From Phaeocystidibacter marisrubri (GTDB taxonomy: Bacteria > Bacteroidota > Bacteroidia > Flavobacteriales > Schleiferiaceae): a DNA stretch of 64,000 bases. Shown in pieces: positions 61,174-64,000 of the stretch. Location: positions 1,240,001-1,304,000 of the forward strand of contig NZ_WBVQ01000001.1 in the NCBI RefSeq assembly GCF_008933165.1, in the 5' to 3' direction. The notes below the pieces were generated by a model that ran no database searches, was not told the origin of the DNA, and saw only the letters and a program-made list of their open reading frames with translations. Position numbers and translations under genes: made by a program. Every line of letters starts with the position of its first letter. Position 1 is the first letter of the stretch.

Positions 61174-61196
61174 AGTACTTTGTATTGCATAGTACT
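61174..61196. promoter_or_regulatory. PadR-type operator overlapping the PadR-PspC operon promoter
   Basis: A 23-bp imperfect palindrome bounded by AGTACT arms at 61174-61179 and 61191-61196. A third AGTACT lies at 61157-61162. The -33 TTG (61185-61187) falls inside it and is exactly 19 bp from the -7 box TATATTTG (61207-61214). The arrangement predicts repression by the adjacent PadR protein, which is inference from position. Confidence 0.65.
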
Positions 61197-61206
61197 GTAT
61201 TCTTTA

Positions 61207-61214
61207 TATATTTG
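61207..61214 (+). promoter_or_regulatory. Promoter -7 box of the PadR-PspC operon
   Basis: TATATTTG exactly matches TAnnTTTG, with a TTG 19 bp upstream (61185-61187), giving a well-formed promoter. The transcript should begin near 61220 and the first gene at 61239. Confidence 0.7.
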
Positions 61215-61238
61215 ACCTATCAACACAAACTAAAACAC

Positions 61239-61685
61239 ATGAAAACGAAACTAACCGCCGTCTTTATTATCGTCCTTTCTTGGGTCGGTATGGCCCAAAC
61301 TCCAAGTGTAGATCTTCACAAATACCTCGATAGACAAGAAGGAGTATTCAGCATGAGTTTGAATACTTCCATTGAAGACTTCTTTGATGGTCAATTGGAT
61401 ATTGATGAGAGAGATTTCCAAATTGAAGGAGATGCTTCTAAGATTCAGTTAAGCATCATATCAGATGATGCCGATACAGAATCCATCTATCACCATGTAA
61501 CCTCTTCACTCCGATCAGCAAATCTCGAGAGGATCAGTATAGAAGAAGACGGTGAAAAAGTGACCCTTTGGATGGTTCGAAATGGCGATATCGTCACTGA
61601 AATCCACGCCATAATCATAGACAAAGATGATCCTAAAGGACTGATTATTGCCACCTTACTAGGAGAATTCGTTGTAGAAGAATAG
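61239..61685 (+). CDS. Secreted protein, DUF4252-like, ahead of PadR
   Basis: A 148-residue protein from the ATG at 61239 (MKTKLTAVFIIVLSWVGMAQ, a signal peptide; the long frame from 61026 runs through the promoter and is rejected). The mature part (SVDLHKYLDRQEGVFSMSLNTSIEDFFDGQLDIDERDF, SKIQLSIISDDADTESIYHHVTSSLRSAN) ends in beta strands (KVTLWMVRNGDIVTEIHAIII, LIIATLLGEFVVEE) and resembles DUF4252 proteins. It is the first gene after the operator, so it is co-regulated with padR and pspC. Confidence 0.55.
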   Translation: MKTKLTAVFIIVLSWVGMAQTPSVDLHKYLDRQEGVFSMSLNTSIEDFFDGQLDIDERDFQIEGDASKIQLSIISDDADTESIYHHVTSSLRSANLERISIEEDGEKVTLWMVRNGDIVTEIHAIIIDKDDPKGLIIATLLGEFVVEE

Positions 61686-61690
61686 AGCTC

Positions 61691-62023
61691 ATGAATATTG
61701 ACAACACAAAAGCACAAATGCGGAAAGGGGTACTTGAAATGTGCATCCTATCCGCCCTCCAAAACACCGATGCCTACGCATCCGATATCATCGACATGCT
61801 CAAAGAAGGGAAGATGATTGTGGTGGAAGGAACGCTCTACCCCCTACTCACGCGTCTCAAAAATGCCGGCCTACTCGCCTATCGATGGGAAGAGAGTAAA
61901 AGTGGACCACCTCGCAAATACTACAGTATCACAAGCGATGGGGTGAAATTTCTAAAAGAATTACAAGTAACTTGGGATGAGTTAGTTAAGGCCGTAGCTG
62001 TTACTACCTCAAAGAAAGCATAA
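61691..62023 (+). CDS. PadR family transcriptional regulator
   Basis: A 110-residue winged-helix protein (AQMRKGVLEMCILSALQNTDAYASDIIDML, VVEGTLYPLLTRLKNAGLLAYRWEES, GPPRKYYSITSDGVKFL), the short PadR type. It follows the secreted protein by 5 bp and precedes the PspC gene by 3 bp, so the regulator, target and partner form one operon. The AGTACT palindrome at 61174-61196 is its likely binding site. Confidence 0.93.
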   Translation: MNIDNTKAQMRKGVLEMCILSALQNTDAYASDIIDMLKEGKMIVVEGTLYPLLTRLKNAGLLAYRWEESKSGPPRKYYSITSDGVKFLKELQVTWDELVKAVAVTTSKKA

Positions 62024-62026
62024 GCC

Positions 62027-63832
62027 ATGAATAAGACAATCAACATTAACCTTGCTGGAATCATCTTTCACGTTGATGAGGAAGCCTATGCAGTCTTGAC
62101 CGACTACCTCAGAAAACTGAAAGCACAATTCAACCGTCAAGAAGGCGGAGATGAAATCATGATGGACATTGAAGCGCGTCTCGCCGAATTGTTCACAGAG
62201 AGAATGGGCGAAACTCGTCAGGTGATTAGTCTCGCCGATGTGGAAGCAACCATTGAAATAATGGGACAGCCGGAAGACTATGCCGATCCAGATGCCGAAG
62301 AAGAAATGAACGGTTCTTCCTCTGGTCAGTCCACTTCTAGCGATTACCGCACGTACCGTGCTCCTCGTCGCTTGTACCGCGATCCAGATGACAACATTTT
62401 GGGTGGTGTGTGTTCTGGCCTAGCAGCGTATATGAACACCGACCCTATTTGGATTCGCCTTGCCTTTGTGGCTCTCGTGATTGGTGCAGGAACCGGATTC
62501 TGGTTGTACATCATTCTGTGGATCGTTATTCCTGAAGCGAAGACCACAGCTCAAAAGTTGCAGATGCGCGGTGAAAAAATCAACATCTCCAACATTGAGA
62601 AATCGGTTCGAGAGGAGTTGAAAAACGTTGGAGAATCACTCAACAAACTCGGCAAGGATGGTCGAATTAAAAAAGGTGGCAACCGCATTGCCAATGCCGT
62701 TGAAGAATTGGTGGAGACCCTCTTGAAAATCATCGGAGCCATTCTGAAGTTTGTCTTCAAACTGATTGGAATTGCCTTTCTGATTATTGCCGTTGTAGTT
62801 CTTGTAGTACTATTCAGTGCAGCAGTTGGACATGGAATAAACATCCAAGGTTCCAACGTTGGACTAACAGAAATCTACAGCTACATCACAGCATTCTTGC
62901 CTACGGGTTATTCCGAAACTTTTGTATGGACTGCCTTTGTTCTACTGTTGATCGCTCCAATTGTCGGACTGATTACAGCGAGTTCTAAGATTCTATTCAA
63001 CTACAAACTGAGCAATAAACCATTGATCACTTTAGCTGGATTGATGTCCCTAAGTGGAATTGTGATGTTCCTCATCTTAGGATTCGCCAGTGCAAGAGAG
63101 TTTGAAGGAAGAGAAACGGATACCTCGCAGTTCGCGGTACAGAATGCCACGGTGGAAAACGCCATTCAACTGAAGCTTTCTGAGGCTGTCTATGACGTTC
63201 CTTACGACAGCGAAGTGTACATCGACAATGATAAACACATCATTATTAGTGAAGTAGACCTAGATGTTCGCCGAACAAGAGAAAGTACTCCATACGTTGA
63301 AGTAACGCGCAAAAGTCATGGTAGAAGTAGAAACCACGCATCAGAATTGGCTAGCCGAATTGAATTCGACATCATGCAAGAGGGCAATACCATTTTCATG
63401 GATGAGTTTCTACGTGTGGACCTAGACGATCGTTTCCGTGGACAAGAAGTGGACGTTGTTCTCTACCTACCTGAAGGTTACAGTGTATATCTCGACTACA
63501 GTGTGCGTAAAATCATCAACGACATAGACAACGTAACAGACACCTACGATCCCTACATGGTGGAACACGTTTGGATGATGACCAGCAAAGGACTGGCGTG
63601 TGCGGACTGTGACGACTACTCTAAGGATAAACCTAGAGAGGATCTGGAGAATGATGAATGGGAAAAAGAGTGGATCAATGAAGCCGAACAGATGGAAAAG
63701 GAGTTAGAAAAGGCTCCACCCGCTCCGATTCCTGCCATCAATGAAGTTCGTGAGGAACTCCCACAACGTTCCGCGAGCAACATCACCACAGAGGTGCTTC
63801 GCGAAACTCCGTTCACCGAATCACTGATCTAA
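62027..63832 (+). CDS. PspC domain membrane protein, large
   Basis: A 601-residue protein. Residues 1-90 form an N-terminal cytoplasmic domain (INLAGIIFHVDEEAYAVLTDYLRKL, DIEARLAELF) common to Bacteroidota PspC proteins; a PspC domain follows at about 112-172 (LYRDPDDNILGGVCSGLAAYMNTDPIWIRLAFV), with a helix and membrane segments (GFWLYIILWIVIP, LKFVFKLIGIAFLIIAVVVLVVLF, FVWTAFVLLLIAPIVGL, LITLAGLMSLSGIVMFLIL). The long C-terminal part (about 365-545) is a beta-rich domain, then an acidic tail. PspC proteins take part in envelope-stress responses. A terminator follows at 63857. Confidence 0.88.
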   Translation: MNKTININLAGIIFHVDEEAYAVLTDYLRKLKAQFNRQEGGDEIMMDIEARLAELFTERMGETRQVISLADVEATIEIMGQPEDYADPDAEEEMNGSSSGQSTSSDYRTYRAPRRLYRDPDDNILGGVCSGLAAYMNTDPIWIRLAFVALVIGAGTGFWLYIILWIVIPEAKTTAQKLQMRGEKINISNIEKSVREELKNVGESLNKLGKDGRIKKGGNRIANAVEELVETLLKIIGAILKFVFKLIGIAFLIIAVVVLVVLFSAAVGHGINIQGSNVGLTEIYSYITAFLPTGYSETFVWTAFVLLLIAPIVGLITASSKILFNYKLSNKPLITLAGLMSLSGIVMFLILGFASAREFEGRETDTSQFAVQNATVENAIQLKLSEAVYDVPYDSEVYIDNDKHIIISEVDLDVRRTRESTPYVEVTRKSHGRSRNHASELASRIEFDIMQEGNTIFMDEFLRVDLDDRFRGQEVDVVLYLPEGYSVYLDYSVRKIINDIDNVTDTYDPYMVEHVWMMTSKGLACADCDDYSKDKPREDLENDEWEKEWINEAEQMEKELEKAPPAPIPAINEVREELPQRSASNITTEVLRETPFTESLI

Positions 63833-63856
63833 TAACTCACCACCTACCTAACCAAA

Positions 63857-63885
63857 AAATGCCACCCCAGGGTGGCATTTTCTCT
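63857..63885. terminator. Bidirectional terminator between the PspC and TerC-like genes
   Basis: A perfect 10-bp stem (AAATGCCACC / GGTGGCATTT, loop CCAG) with flanking A- and T-runs. It ends both the plus-strand PspC gene (stop at 63832) and the minus-strand gene whose stop codon is at 63901-63903. Confidence 0.85.
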
Positions 63886-63900
63886 TTTAGTACTATTCCA

Positions 63901-64000
63901 TTATTCCTGAGATTCTAATGCTTTCTTGCGGGCTTTCTTCTTGTCAGCTCTCATGTTCAAAAGCTCTACAATCAATGAGTAAGCCACTGCGAAGTAGATA
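63901..64000 (-). CDS. TerC family membrane protein, C-terminal end (cut by window edge)
   Basis: On the minus strand a frame enters at 64000 and stops at the TAA at 63903-63901. It reads IYFAVAYSLIVELLNMRADKKKARKK and ends ALESQE. A hydrophobic helix followed by VELLNMR and a basic tail is the usual C-terminus of TerC/YkoY-type integral membrane proteins. With only 33 residues visible the call is tentative. Confidence 0.5.
   Translation of the reverse strand, partial: IYFAVAYSLIVELLNMRADKKKARKKALESQE

Noticed and set aside
1-64000. CRISPR arrays, prophage or intact insertion sequences
   Set aside because: No regularly spaced repeats, integrase, capsid or complete transposase with inverted repeats was seen on either strand by eye.

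Overview
The window looks like chromosome of a Bacteroidota bacterium, most likely Flavobacteriales (Owenweeksia/Schleiferiaceae-like; the family placement is inference). Support comes from a PorP/SprF protein beside two giant secreted proteins with type IX secretion C-terminal domains, a 30S S16 with an Ala/Glu-rich tail, 7TMR-DISM and symporter-type histidine kinases, a PadR-PspC operon, and promoter -7 boxes that fit the Bacteroidota consensus TAnnTTTG. Ribosome binding sites are weak. I saw no prophage, complete insertion sequence, CRISPR array, rRNA or tRNA. This is ordinary core and lifestyle chromosome with a few poorly described modules.

Layout. 1-10.6 kb (minus): two periplasmic peptidyl-prolyl isomerases, a PorP/SprF translocon protein and two tandem paralogous adhesin-like proteins of about 1,120 residues, each with its own terminator. 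10.6-15.1 kb (minus): an atypical NRAMP-fold transporter, an acyl-CoA dehydrogenase, and an outer-membrane protein paired with a YceI protein; a secreted S1/P1 nuclease lies divergently (plus). 16.2-23.5 kb: a signalling island. A tightly packed minus operon encodes an E1/ThiF-like adenylyltransferase, a GNAT/autoinducer-synthase-like protein, a 7TMR-DISM histidine kinase, a receiver-kinase hybrid and a lone receiver. Divergent from it are a paralogous receiver and an Rrf2 regulator. This island is the best candidate for an undescribed system.

23.5-34.2 kb: META-domain lipoprotein, cystathionine beta-synthase, a BtuF-like metal receptor, an RND/MMPL exporter, then rpsP-rimM-membrane protein-trmN6, a saccharopine-dehydrogenase family enzyme, and DUF4476 and DUF423 proteins. 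34.3-49.6 kb (plus): ATP-dependent PEP carboxykinase, then a short-chain-acid locus: transposase-derived DNA-binding protein, porin, DUF4212 plus Na+/solute symporter, a symporter-histidine kinase with its receiver, propionyl- and acetyl-CoA synthetases, a cNMP/CBS/DUF294 protein and a DnaQ-like exonuclease. Together these would sense, import and activate acetate or propionate and feed gluconeogenesis.

49.6-64 kb: a small barrel protein and a repeat-bearing intergenic region, an HTH protein with a palindromic operator, guaB, ettA, several small secreted or hypothetical proteins, a DinB-fold protein, NDH-2 overlapping an NRDE/TANGO2 protein, and a PadR-PspC operon behind a well-formed operator. 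The left edge cuts a PPIase-like lipoprotein and the right edge a TerC-like membrane protein. Functions are assigned from motifs read by eye; no database search was run.
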